This document shows, piece after piece, positions 24,662 to 37,200 of a stretch of DNA of 64,000 nt. The position numbers and the translations under genes are program-made. The first letter of the stretch is position 1; each line of letters starts with the position of its first letter. The DNA comes from Pisaster brevispinus (taxonomy: Eukaryota > Echinodermata > Asteroidea > Forcipulatida > Asteriidae), in assembly GCA_023634235.1 (NCBI GenBank), contig JAMKCF010000019.1, positions 8,449,684-8,513,683 on the forward strand, written 5' to 3'. The notes under the pieces are model-generated. The model did no database searches, was not told where the DNA came from, and saw only the letters and a list, made by a program, of their open reading frames with translations.

Positions 24662-26940
24662 ATGGATCAATTGGACGTGAGCAATATAACTCTCATTGTT
24701 GAAGCCATGGACAACTCTTCAGATACAGGTTTAAATGAAGTGGACATCAAAGAAAAAGACGGCTTTTCTAAATTCGTCTTAGCTCTTTACGGCATAATCT
24801 GCATAGTTGGAATCATTGGTAACTTGCTGGTTGCCATCGTACTTCTCCGCGTGCCGTCCCTGCGGTCTAATACCAGTGATTTCTTAGTGCACCTCTCCGT
24901 TGTAGATTTCATGGTGTGTGTTCTGGTCATCCCAACGTATCTCGCACCAGCAGGGTCCAACACACCAGCCAACCCCGGAGGCTTTGGAGAGTTTTGGTGT
25001 CGATTTTACACCTCCAAGTTTCTGTACTGGAGCTTCGCGATCACTTCTGTTTTCAGTTTGATCACGGTCAACATGGAGCGGTACGTAGCCATCGTCTACC
25101 CGCACAAGTACAAGAAAGTTTTCTGCAGACGGAACAAGTACATGATGATTGCTGCTTGTTGGATCTTGGCCTCAATAACCAAACTTTACAAGCCTTGTTT
25201 GTTTGAGGTGGACAAAGTAAAAGGTTGTCGTCCTGTGCCGTGGCCTGACAAGGGAGCTCAAGCCGCATTTGGCGTGTACAATTTCACGGTCAACTTCTTT
25301 GCTCCATTTATTCTGATGGGTTTCGCGCAGTGGAGGGTGATTTCTTCACTGAACGGGCAGGTTAAGGTACTCACCAGAAGAGCAGGTAAGCAGGACTATG
25401 TAGGGTAGGCCTATACCACTTAATTAATTGGCCACATCACAAGTAGAACACTTGATGCTGGCACACCCACGTGCACACACTTACATTCTATTTTTTGCAT
25501 CCCTGTGGAGACATCTTTTGTTCTTTCCTTTGTCCCTGTAGTTAACAACCCTAGACTTTGTACACAACATTCCTTGTGCGGCACCCCAGCAGTCTTTAGA
25601 ATTTCGCTATGGGGACCATTTGTGTTCCCTTTTATGTTTTGTTCTTGTTCTCCATAAGGTAGTGAATATGAAATCACAGTTATTAGGTTGTGAAAACTTG
25701 ATGGCTTCGGCAGTGGCTACGGCTGGAACGCTGAAAAGTCATATATTCCTCAACGTTGTCATTGCAGCCGTATAGCCGAAGTCGCTTAATTCGGATAAGG
25801 TCTTATCTATCACAATCAAAGATCGATCGTATAGCGTTACTGCAAGTCGCAATATGGGGGAAACAAACTTGGCTCCTTTTCCTTCGGCGCCATCTTTGTA
25901 TGTAGTTCCCTGTCCACGTGCAGTCGTGGACACCGAGTCTCGTCATACAAACCAGATGTACCAATACATAGCTTTTTCTTTCTAGTTTGGTTACATAGCT
26001 TACCAATTATTGAAGCATTGCGCCAACGTCACACGCGGCTATTGTCTATCTCTCGCTGGCCATTTTGAGTTTAACAGCACGTGGCCTAAAATGCGCACTA
26101 CACTGTATAACACAGGGGGCATTGACTCCAAATGGCGCGCAACCAAGATAATTGCGAATATAGTAGTATGTCAAATGAATTGGGTCAATAGGGCCCATCT
26201 ATGTTATATATTCGATAAAACGTGTCCACTGTTACTTGAATATCGATGCTGACTGAAGTAATATTATTTGCCTCCTTGGGTAAACTATTTAAATAGTTTC
26301 GGTAGACCCACCTATTTCCAATCATCAAGCCATTGCCTCAAGACCCCCAAGCAGTGACGTAACCAGCGGGCTGGATGTCAGGGCGGGAGCCGCCCCGCCC
26401 CTCAGCTTGGACCCTTGAATGGTCACGATACATACCACCCCACACTAAGTCTGTTCCCCTACTTGCCCCCCCCCCTTGAAAATGCCCTCTCATCGAAAAT
26501 CGGGACATCTTTCTCAAGATTCTAAAGACGGTAAATGCACATTATCAATTGGTTTTCCTCTTCTTATTTTTTTGTTAAAAGGTTCTTCGGTCCTTAACCC
26601 CAGGGATCAGAGTGAAATGTGGCAACTCCGGGCCTCACAGACCCTGGTCAAGACCCTTCTGGCCTGCGTCATTTCCTTCGTCGTCTGCTGGGCTCCAAAC
26701 CAAGTCAGATTCCTACTGCTGAACCTGGGTGCGCCAGTCCAGCAAGGATCCCATTTCCAGTTCATCAGCGTTATCTTATCCGTGGGTAACTCCTGCGTGA
26801 ATCCAGTCATCTACACCTTGACGAACAAGCCGTTCCGTAAAGGGATCAGGGATGTGTTCTGTAAGCGGCGGAATTCGAACCAGGTCGAAGGCAGCAGTGG
26901 CAGTGGCGGTACAGTAGCCACCGTGTCTCGGACTCGCTAA
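24662..26940 (+). CDS. Class A (rhodopsin-type) peptide-receptor-like GPCR, two exons, 360 aa
   Basis: Exon 1 is 24662-25385 and exon 2 is 26582-26940 (stop TAA); GCAG|GTAAGC and AAAAG|GTTC join in phase to make Gly242. The product is a seven-helix plasma-membrane receptor. Visible landmarks: an extracellular N-terminus with N-glycosylation sequons NIT (8-10) and NSS (18-20); GN at 53-54 in helix 1; LSVVD (78-82) in helix 2; C113 before helix 3; ERY (139-141) in place of DRY; W167 in helix 4; C189 in the second extracellular loop, able to pair with C113; P215 in helix 5; CWAP (277-280) in helix 6; NPVIY (315-319) in helix 7; then a short basic tail ending in Ser/Gly-rich residues. The CWxPNQ and NSCVNPVIY pattern is typical of neuropeptide receptors (galanin/allatostatin-like group), but the ligand cannot be told. 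The single intron falls in the third intracellular loop. Confidence 0.85.
25386..26581 (+). other. GPCR intron
   Basis: A 1.2-kb GT-AG intron splitting the third intracellular loop. No exon-like or transposon-terminal signal was clear inside it. A C-rich run (about 26466-26475) precedes the second exon by about 110 bp. A GC-rich patch near 26370-26400 resembles degraded repeat DNA. Confidence 0.6.
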
Positions 26941-29900
26941 CCTGTTGTGACTTTAAACTTAACACCTCACAAAGGAGTACAACTTCGTTTGGTTTGTTTT
27001 TGGTATTTTTGTTTGCTTGTTTGCTTGGTTGGTTTTACCACAAGTTGCACTTTTTTAGTCGTGGCTAAACTGAAATCTTTAAACATAAAACAACTCACCT
27101 CATTCATATAAACAAATATCTGAATGAAAAACAGCACCGAACCGTTATCGCATGAGAATAGATTGGCGGTTTGGTAAGTTTTGAGGATTAATGGGCCTGT
27201 TGAAGGTTGGTCAATAATAATTGAAATGGAAATTTCACCTTAAACATAATCAATTCGTGAACAAAACAAAATCAGTGAAATGTCCGTCCTAATTTCGATC
27301 CTCGTCGTTGCGGCAAACACTGCGCGAGTATTTTTTGGAGGGAAGGGGGTAGGCCTTAATTCTGAACTAAAGTTCACCGTCTAGTGCAGCTGGCGCAGCT
27401 GGCTGTAGCCCTGGGTTGGCCAGGCTCTTCGAAACGTACATGTACCTGCATGCAAAGCACATTACGTACCAGACATTGGTGTGCATGAGACGTTCTGACT
27501 TTGTAAATTTTGAATAAAATAATGCTCGACCGGTTGTTATGTTCGAACTAAACGTTGCTTTCGCTTGATTTTTTTTAAATCGCCCATTTTCTTTTTCAGA
27601 TTGTGTAACTTTCCCAGTGGATATACTCGATTTATTTAACTGAGTTTAGTTTTTAGTTGTTATTTGTTTGTTTTTGTTTCTTGAGAGGGTTGTGCTTGAG
27701 CCAGTCCGCTTGATCTCAGGCTACCAACCAGCAGCACACCAAACCACCTGTGAACGGTTTTTGTCGATATCGTGTCTCGCTGAATAATTCAAGAGTAGGG
27801 TAACAAACAACCCTCTGCGTGTACATATATATATATAAACAGTGTTATATGTAACATTTAGTTAAAGTATATCACCTAATTAGCATCAAACGTCAACATT
27901 TTACATGGTGGGGTTGTACCTGGGGGTCACGTGCTCCATTTAATTTTTAAAATTTAAAGCTCCAGGTTTCAATGGTGGGGGAAAGGGAATGGATCTTGCG
28001 AGGCCGTTTTAACCTTTAACATTATTTACAGCTGCTATGAAACAAAGTCGATTGGTTGTTGATCAAGAGAGGAAGGTCCCTTGTTTTGTAACATGGCAAG
28101 GCCAAACGCCATTTTCCCCACTGAAAGCAAGAGATGTTCACATTTCCTATTTCGAAGCACGTACAATCACGTAAAAGGCCTCTCCACAGGCCTTCGCTTG
28201 CATAAGACAATATGCCATTCCTGCTCAAGCGTGTCCATCATTTGAGAGGTTTCACGAGCCACAGATTAATGGAAGAAATCGAGAGAAATAATAATATCGT
28301 CAAGCTGTTTGGGTACTTTGATGGAGAGTCATCAATTGATGGCAGGCTAATGTGAGTAGTCATAAACACAAAGTGCCATATACCATAAAACCACTAAATG
28401 TAAAATAAAGTCCTGAGACAAAGGACAGAAACTTAAATTTAACATTCGAGATGGAACAGTAGTGTTGGTTGGAATTAAATTCCATAAACCCAACTTATCC
28501 TTGGGAGGGAGGGTAAACTTTTAGGGGGCACACGGAAGAAAACCATTTTTTAAAGGGGGCACTTCTGGCAAAGTTGCCGTTTGACTTTTTCTTTAAAAAA
28601 AAACCTTTCGGCGCCTTTTGAAGTGTAATTTACTTATAAAAAAAAAGATTATTTGGTGTAAGTGTACAAACAAATGCATTGTCTGCATGTAAGTGGGAAA
28701 TAGTTTTAAAACATCGAAATTATTACATTAAAACGTAGTAAATTACCAATCTCAAGAGTTCAGTTTTGAAATGGGGGCACGGGGGGGGCGTGCCCCATGC
28801 CACCCCCGCCTTCGCTACTGGGTGTGAGAAAATGTTTTGCTGCAAGTGCAAGATGATATTTTAAAGGCTATTACCGGCCAAGTGTTCTTCTGGCCACCTT
28901 GGCCCAACTTCTTAGAGCTGCTTAAGCAGCAAAAATAGCTAAGCACAACAAAATTATGCTCAATAGAATAAGGTTACAAGCCGCATGTAACGTATTTGAC
29001 TTGTATCTTGTTTATTTTAGCTTAGCAGAAACTTTGTATTGATATATATCTATAATGTATGTTTGTTGTAATTATTGATCTGATGTGGTCTTTATTTTAA
29101 ATTGCATTGAGTATAAAATGTATAATTTCCCTTGTTGTGTATCTATAGTGTAGTATTATTTGTATTATCTTGCCTGCAGGAAAATGCCAGTGGAATGCAT
29201 ACGTAAACAAGGTGTCGTGTTCAGTATAATGTCTGAATGAGTATTGTGTAACAAATAAATACACCGTTCATTCGCTGTAATGGAGGCCATTAATCACAAC
29301 TCAAGCCAGCGTATACGAACCTGTCATCAAGACCCAGTCTATAATATAAGCTAACAAAACCACCGACAAGTTACCTTTTGACATTTCATGAACTAGGCTT
29401 GTCACGTTTTTGAAACAAAAACAGGCAGAAAACTTTCGGTTGATTTGTTAGGGCCTTTGCCCGCGTCGTAATCAAAACACAACCTGACATTGACAAATCG
29501 AATCAATCGATAAATCGATTGTTGGGGACCATCTTTCCCTCGCATCAATTGAAGAAGGCCAGGAAGTCAGAAAGTTAAGGTTTCTTATAATTATTTCATT
29601 GTTTAATTATTTCCTCCAACACTTGAGTTGGGTACGTTGGTTTGGTTGTCTTTGTTAACCAATTGGACTTTTTGTTTGGTAAATAAAACAGAGATGGAAC
29701 GAAACGAAGTTGTACATGGGAACCCAATACTTAAAAAAATGTTTTGTTTACGTGAGTCTTGCATAGTCCCCGTGTCCGATTGATTGAATTCGGCCTTTCT
29801 TCTCTTGTGTGTGTGAGTTTGTTTTCACATTCAAACCGGGGACCTATAACAAAAGAGGGCAATAGGGTCCCCGGTTGGGTAAAGGTCCCCAGTTAGAAAT

Positions 29901-30008
29901 TGTGTACAAAACCAATGGGAGCTGTTGCCCAAAAGTTAGAGTCCAAACAAAAGAGGGACAATAGGTGGTCCCCGATTGGAGGTGTTTACACACTTGTGTG
30001 TGTGTGTG
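26941..30008. other. GPCR 3' flank and intergenic DNA
   Basis: AATAAA at 27513-27518 is a candidate polyadenylation signal 573 bp after the GPCR stop. A fragment of the GCTTAAGCAGC-type MITE lies at about 28905-28995. Around 29815-29990 a diverged direct repeat is built on CAAAAGAGGG, CAATAGG and GGTCCCCG blocks. A (TG)n run at 29997-30012 abuts the next MITE. No gene was recognised. Confidence 0.5.
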
Positions 30009-30350
30009 TGTGTAACAGAGCTCAGAAGCATGAAAGCGTAGCTCTATGTTTAAAACACTACATTTAATTGAATGATTGGATTGTCATTTTACTCCATCCT
30101 AAATGAGATTAGCAGTTATCGAAAAAATAGTATTTTCAACCTGAAATTGATTTATGATTAAAGTTCACGTGATCAAACTTCACTTGGGACAGTTTTCCCT
30201 CGAAAAATTTGCGTTTGGCATACTGTTTATGTCGAGAAAACCCCACATAAATATCAATGATTGCTAAGGCAATGTAAGTGGGGGTATTCAATTAAATGTA
30301 GTGTTTTAAATATCGAGCTACGCTTTCATGTTTCTGAGCTCTGTTACACA
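30009..30350. mobile_element. MITE with ~64-bp terminal inverted repeats
   Basis: The left end reads TGTGTAACAGAGCTCAGAAG, and the right end, reversed, gives TGTGTAACAGAGCTCAGAAA. The arms continue through CATGAAAGCGTAGCTC and TTTAAAACACTACATTTAAT with only about four mismatches over some 64 bp. It is flanked by TG-rich DNA on the left and CA/A-rich DNA on the right. The 340-bp element has no coding content. Confidence 0.75.
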
Positions 30351-31079
30351 CAAAAAAAAAAACAAAGAAAGAAAGAAAGAAACAAACAAACAACCAGAGT
30401 ATCCCATCAAACTGGCACTGAGATTACTTTTTTCGTATAATAAAACAGCGCAGAGAAAAGTCATACGAGGGTTTTTATCCCTCGACTAAAAAACATCAGT
30501 TGCGCCACCAACGGGGGATGCAGAAAAACCCAGGCGCAAAACTGATACCTAATAACAAAGGGGTTTCCCCCTGAACATTAGACTTGTCCACACAGCTTTG
30601 CGTCCCTCCACTAAGCTCGTACGACTGCTGAATTGTATCATTGTTTTATTGTTTGTTTAGACTAGTTCTGTTGCCCCTTCTTCAAATATCCTTTTCTCTC
30701 TTTCTTTGTTATTGTTTTCTTTTCCACCCCCCTTTCCTTAGAGGCCCAGCTACAACACGATAAAATGTTGACATGTATACGGCGGACTCAGTGCTAATTA
30801 TCTTCACCGTGAACCATGACATTGAAGCGCTGCGTAATTGAGTCAGGGTTTATTGCGGACTGAATCATTCGTTAATCGCACGGATGTGACCATCTACTTG
30901 TCTATATTAAAGCTATCATAATCGTCCTCCGTGATACAGGTTGCAGCCCACTGTTAGTATAGCTAAACTATTCCCGAGTCTTCTAGTCAGTTGTCATACA
31001 CTGACATGAGTCCCCCTTAGATCTGTGAAATAGGTAGACAGTTGCTTGAGGACCAAACGGCTTTACACAAGGTAGAAAC
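30351..31079. other. parp1: Region upstream of PARP1
   Basis: No gene. This should contain the PARP1 promoter and 5' UTR. No TATA box is evident within about 150 bp of the ATG at 31080; a TATA-less promoter, common for housekeeping genes, would fit, but no start site can be placed from sequence alone. Confidence 0.4.
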
Positions 31080-31208
31080 ATGGCAGAGGCTGAGTCCAAG
31101 CGTGATCTTCCCTTTATGGCGGAGTATGCGAAAAGCAGCAAAGCTAAATGTAGACAGTGCAAGTGCAACATAGACAAAGACGAGCTACGGTTGGCAGAAA
31201 TAGTGCAG
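31080..31208 (+). CDS. parp1: PARP1 exon 1, copy 1 (43 codons)
   Basis: It starts at ATG and ends CAG|GTATTT, phase 0. It encodes the N-terminal half of zinc finger 1, with [14 protein letters not shown] supplying the two Cys ligands (24, 27) and [10 protein letters not shown] before the junction. At the position of human Arg18, a DNA-contacting residue, this copy has Lys21; the Arg of the LR pair (human Arg34) is kept. The full zinc site needs exon 2 (34192), which supplies WYHYKC. Confidence 0.88.
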
Positions 31209-34200
31209 GTATTTGTGTTATGTTTATGGTGATTTTAAGTGCGAGCAAGGACTGACAAGTGGTGGGACTGTTGTAAGGTGTTTTAATTTTGTTTTATACC
31301 AATATTGAAATATAGGAACACTGTTTCAGAACTAGAACATTTTAGAGCTCAACAAATCCCATCACCTCATCAATAATCCTATTAACCACGTCATCGCCAG
31401 ATCGTCGCTAAAATTTCTCATTCATCCTCAAGCACGCCACTAGCTTACTCATCACTAGACCTACCATAAAATTTGGGAGGACAAAAATATTCGTTTTTCA
31501 CGTCAATTTGATTTTTGTGTGTCAGTAAACATTATCTACACGGTAAGAAACAAATGATCTCCGGGCTTACTGCACCAAGTACACGTTCTTATACAACACA
31601 CCCCCACATGTCAACTCGACCGCGCGATCCAAACAACACTGACACGTTTTTTTACAGCAAAACTGACTGAAAAAGTCACATTTTGGTGGTTTTTACGTCT
31701 GTCATTTGGTGGCAATCATGGCAGAAGCGCCGAGAGATTTTAATTTCCGGGCAGAGTACGCTAAAAGCAACAGGGCGTCTTGTAGAGGTTGTAGAGGTTG
31801 TATCTTGAAAGACGGTCTCCGTCTTGCCAAAATGGTGCAGGTAAGATTTAAGAACCTTTAAAAAGGTATACACACAGGACAAAAAAACCTAAATTTTCAA
31901 TTCTAATCTGATCTGAAAGCTTACTGAATGTCATACTAGAACCATTTTGCCTCTGAAATATTTCCCTCTGAAATGAAGTCATATTAAATAAAACACAACA
32001 ACAGCTGAGTAATTTTGTTTGTTACAACCAAAATTAAGAAAACTTTTCAATATGATGAATGAATGTGTTTTACAGGCTGAAAATTGTGCATCGATTTCAC
32101 CATTTTCTCCCGAAGCCCATATTTTCACAGGCTTGTTATTTTATTTATTTAGGTTGATTACAAAAAACATGAACATTGTCTGTGACTTTTTCAACTCTGC
32201 CAATTCTGTATAATATTAGTACTAAAAAAATAGTAACCTTTAATCATGTTAATTATTAAATTAAACATAAAACATCACATTTTGCTGTTTTTGACGTCTG
32301 CCAATGTCAACGGTGGCAAGAGAGATTTTGAGTTCCTGGCTGAGTATTCTAAAACTAAAAGCAACAGGGCCTCTTGTAGAGGTTGTGGAGATTGTATCTC
32401 AGAACTTTTAAAAGACATTCTTCATTTAAAACCAAAATGGTGCAGGTAAGAAGATTGTTAATTGAACATAAACATTACATTTTGCTGTTTTAATTTTTAC
32501 ATGTGTCAATCATGGCAGAAGCCAGAAGCACAGACAGATTTTAATTGCCGGGCAAAGTACAGGGTGTCTTGTACTGTATGCATCTCAAAAAGACAGTCTC
32601 CATCTGACCCAAATGGATTTGAACCAACAACCTCCAGATTAACGTGCCGGCACTACCAACTGAGCTATCTAGCCCTATGTTGGCGGTCTCCCTAATTTGT
32701 CAATATTTTTGTTCGGGGTGCCAGTCAGAAAGGTGATGAAAATGTACGGTTTTCAATTTTGAGTCTTTTGTCAAATCTCAACAAATGCAGTCTTTACTCC
32801 AACAACTCATTGGATCCCATCATGATTGGTTTGTTTCTTGTTTTGCTGAAGTAATGAATAAAAAAGAAACCATGATTGGGCACTGTGGCTGAAATTTCCC
32901 AATTATTTCAGTACAAATAAGTGAATGTGGTGTTTCTTACCCGAGAGACATGGTCATTTCAACTATTGCCAATTTATGTTACTGACCAATTCAATAAACT
33001 GTTAAAAACACATTTATTCAAGTGTAGTTTTCATTGGTAATTTTTTCTCTCACTCAAAGGGACCTCTTGGTGATATGTGCTATGTAAGAACGGCCTTACT
33101 AATATTATTATCATTATTGTATTATTATACTGGCGTGTCGTTGCCGAGCAGATAAGAACACTGGACTCAAGCTCTGGTGGTTCTGACCAGCAGAATGTGG
33201 GTTTGCGTCCCGGTCATAACACTTGTATCCATAAGCAAGGCACAAAACCATTATTGCTGCATCCTTATGAAGTGTGTTGTGAAATGCACGTAAAAAAGAA
33301 ACCAGTGCACTAATCGTAACTTAGAGAAAGGGCTCGCTCCAGTGTTTCTGGTTTGATTGACTGCATATTGCATCACAGCACCTTGAACCAATACATGGTG
33401 CTACATAAAGGAATCGGGTCTTATACTTCAAAACTTACAATGTAGCTCTGTTCTGCCCCAATTTGACTATCGTCCCAACTATAGTTGGGACTGGTCCCAA
33501 CTTGAGTGTTAAAGTTGGGGCGCCCCAACTATAGTTGGGATCGCAGTAAACACAGAGCACCACCCTCCATGAATAAAGTAAAAACAATAAATTGTAAGTA
33601 GGAAGTTATTAAGACCACTTTATACTTGAGAATATTTTAATTTATTTAGAATGTTTGCTTTCCAAGAGAAGGGCCATCATCAGTTTTGACATGAGTCTGT
33701 ACAGAGCCGAGGCGCGGGTTTGAAATTAAGTATCTATCGTACTGTCTTAGTGTCACCACCTCCATGGTGTCATACAGCAATCCATGCATGATCGATCACG
33801 GTTAGCCTGTTGAGCTCTATGGGCGATCCCAACTATAGTTGGGATGATTGTCAAGTTGGGACGGAACAGCTCCACATACCTTATAGGAAAAAATACTGAG
33901 CACTTTGAGATGCCCATTGGGTGTGATAAAAAGCTAAATAAGAACTACCTATTATAGATGTATAAATGTCAAGTAATAAACCAACCCCGAACAAAGATAT
34001 TGACTAATAGGGAGACCGCCAACATAGGGCTGGATAGCTCAGTTGGTAGAGCTCCGGTACGTTAATCCGGAGGTCGTTGATTCAAGTCCCGCTTCAGTCA
34101 ATTTTTCTTTGGTCAAACCCAAATTATTATAGATGTACACACATGTTGTGTTTTTAATGTGATTTGGTGATTGTTTATATTTATTTTACAGTCGCCCTTT

Positions 34201-37200
34201 TTTGATGGGAAGCAGCCAAACTGGTATCACTACAAGTGTTTCTGGATGTTCGTCAAGAAAGTTGAATCAACCAGTGATATTGGTGAGACAAGATCTTTGC
34301 AATACAATCCTCACTAGTTTACGCATAAGTGAATAAGACTCTTTACAGTAAACTAATGTAGATTGCAGGTTAGTTTGATAAAGAAGTACTTTTTTGAGGT
34401 AATACATACAGTGCTACAAGCCAATGGCCAAGAAAATTTTCACCCTATACCTTCTTGTTTTTATTTGCCAAATGGAAGTATGCAGTTGCAAAGTGTTACA
34501 GATCGTTGTTTTGATGCAGCAAGGTCGCATCTCCAAAAATAGTGTTTACATGAAATGGGCCCAATTTCATAAAGCCTGTAAGCACAAAAACTTGCTAAGC
34601 ACAGACAAATCTTGCTTAGCAGAATCAGGTTACCAGCCAACATTCCATAATGTTTACATTGTTGCCACTGGTACCCCGCTCATTTCTTGCTAAGCATAGA
34701 AAGTTGCTAAGCAGAATTTTTTGCTTATTAGCTTTATGAAATTGGGCCATGGAAGTTTTAGAGTGACAAAAGATCTTAACTCGCCTGGATGAAAGTCAAT
34801 GGACGCCGAGATATGATGTTGTTGCACGGAGCACTTCTTCCCGAGATACAACTTTGTTGCACATGGGAGTTTGACCTTGTTGCACCGACATGACGAAATG
34901 TGCACAGATCTTATTAAAGACCATAAACCCATTGCAATGCATCATGGGTTTCTTTTCAAGAACGTGACCAGTTAATGAAAACAGGCTCTGCACTTAAGCT
35001 TTTTATAAAGTAACCCACCTGGCTGGTAAACTTTGTGTTTTATACTTGTCCCCAGGAAGTTTTAGTAGCCCAGATTTTTAACATGTATTTTTATGTATCT
35101 TCCCCATGTATTAATGGTAACGACCACAACCAGTTTATTGGGTAAACGAACTTACACTCACACACTCAAAAACAAATTAACACATTTTAAAATGTATTAT
35201 TCACATCGGAAAAGAAATATGAGCAGTTTTAAACAAGTAGGTAGCAGAGTTTAGTAGTTCACAGGGCAAGTTAAAAAGTGGTGTTTACTAGCCCACAGCA
35301 GTTTTTACTAGACAATATACGCCGGGCTAGTGTTAAGGGTGAGCCCTGGATGCAATGTGCATTGGTGGGTTCTGTTTTTATTTTTGGTTAAACTATTGAC
35401 CATGTGTGTGTGTATGCACTCTTTCAAAAACCAATGGTGAGCAGGTCTGGAATTACATGGAGGCCACTGAGGCCGTGGTCTCTGGTTCCCTAGGCCTTAG
35501 TCCCCCGTAAAAAGTTCCCCATGGACTAGAGTATTTTCCGACGGGAGTGCCCTTCGCAAAATGAAAATGCCCTCTCAAAGATGAAATTCCACTCCTGGAT
35601 AAACCATACCTTCGATTCAATAATACTGTTGCTATGAGTCTCAAGTTTTCCAAGTTCTATTTATAATTTGAAGGCTGTCAAACAGTTACCTGTAAACAAT
35701 TCACTCTTACGTTTGGGCAAGGCAAATCAGTCTTATGATAGTCCAATCCTTTGTGGACTTAGTTTCTTTAGAAAGGAGGAATCAGGAAGACCCCTAGATG
35801 AAGACGCTAGGGAGTAAGGGTTGTTATGTTCTGTACCGTTAAATCTGTTGTTATACAGGTCACTTTGATGCGTTACGCTGGGAGGACCAAGAGAGGATCA
35901 GAGAGCAAATCAGCGGAGGTGGAAGTGGAGGCGGCAAGGCAGCAGCATCCAAAAGTAGTAAGAAAACGGACACATTAGACGACTATGGAGTGGAATATGC
36001 CAAGTCCAACAGGAGCTCCTGTAAGGCGTGTGGCGACAAGATTGACAAGGTAGACAAGGCAGAGCTAGTCAGCTGTGTGTTTGACTGGCCCGAACATATT
36101 TAAACAAGCCTACATGTGTTTGACACAGGCAGGTTGGTAGTGTTTGACAAGCCAGCTGGGCTACTTTTCGTAAGAAGCAAGTCTAACTACATGTAGCCCT
36201 GTGACACCCCCCACCCCGATCTGCTTGTTGTACTCTTTTGATTACGGCTAGAAACGTTGGATGACTCCTTGGCAGTTCTTTGAGAAAAAGCCCTTCACAC
36301 TTTTTCCAAGTACCACTACTCTCACCTGCAACCCCCCCCCTCCCCTCCGATGTAAGCCAGGATTTAGAAACGGGTTCCCAACTTTGCTGTAACTTGAAAT
36401 GGATGCCTCAAAGTTGCTCATGAAAAAAGTGGTGTTTCTAACTTGAAATAAGATGTCTAACAGACTCTCAGACAGATTTATGATGAATACCTTGCCCCCC
36501 CCCCCCCCCCCCCCGCCCCAGCCTCTCCCCACCTTCTTCCTCTCTAATCTTCTTGAGCTGAAATAACTCTCTGTGAACAATTTCATATCAGGATGAGCTG
36601 CGCATTAAATATAGAAGTGCAGAAGCAGCTGCAGTGAAGGGCATCCCTGGTACCCTGGACACGTGGCATCATCTAGACTGCTTCGTCAAGCCGGACTGCT
36701 TAGCGGCCGTACAGTGGCAGGACACGTTCTCCATTAAACACCTTGAGGGGTTTAAGAAGCTGGAAGCGAATGACCAAAAACTCCTGGAGAAGAAATTCCC
36801 CTTGTAAGAGGTTTCATAACAATCCGTTTGCTTGTTAAAGCTTGTTGAACATCAAAGCTTATTTTTAAACGTAGGGTCTTAGATTACTTTCTGTTGATGT
36901 AATGCTGATTTATAGGCAAAATTGTAAAGAAAGATACAATAAAAGTCACATTTGAAAGTTTCAGCTAAGAACAGTGTTAAGAAAACAGAAAAAAACTGTT
37001 GTGATATTTTTACAAGAACGTTGAGTGAAAGCGGGTACCAACCTTATCTCTGGCCGCAGGATTCGCAACTGGACACAACCTTCAGAAATCTGAGAAACGA
37101 TTCATGCATGAATCGTTTCTCAGATTCAAATCTTTTTTTGAGTGAAAAATTTTCCAAACTATATTACTTTGAAGAGAATCGTTTCTCAATACAAATTATA

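Noticed and set aside
34026..34100. tRNA gene with GTT anticodon
   Set aside because: The base before the anticodon is not T, the stems do not pair fully and the flanks match two other copies. It is a SINE head.
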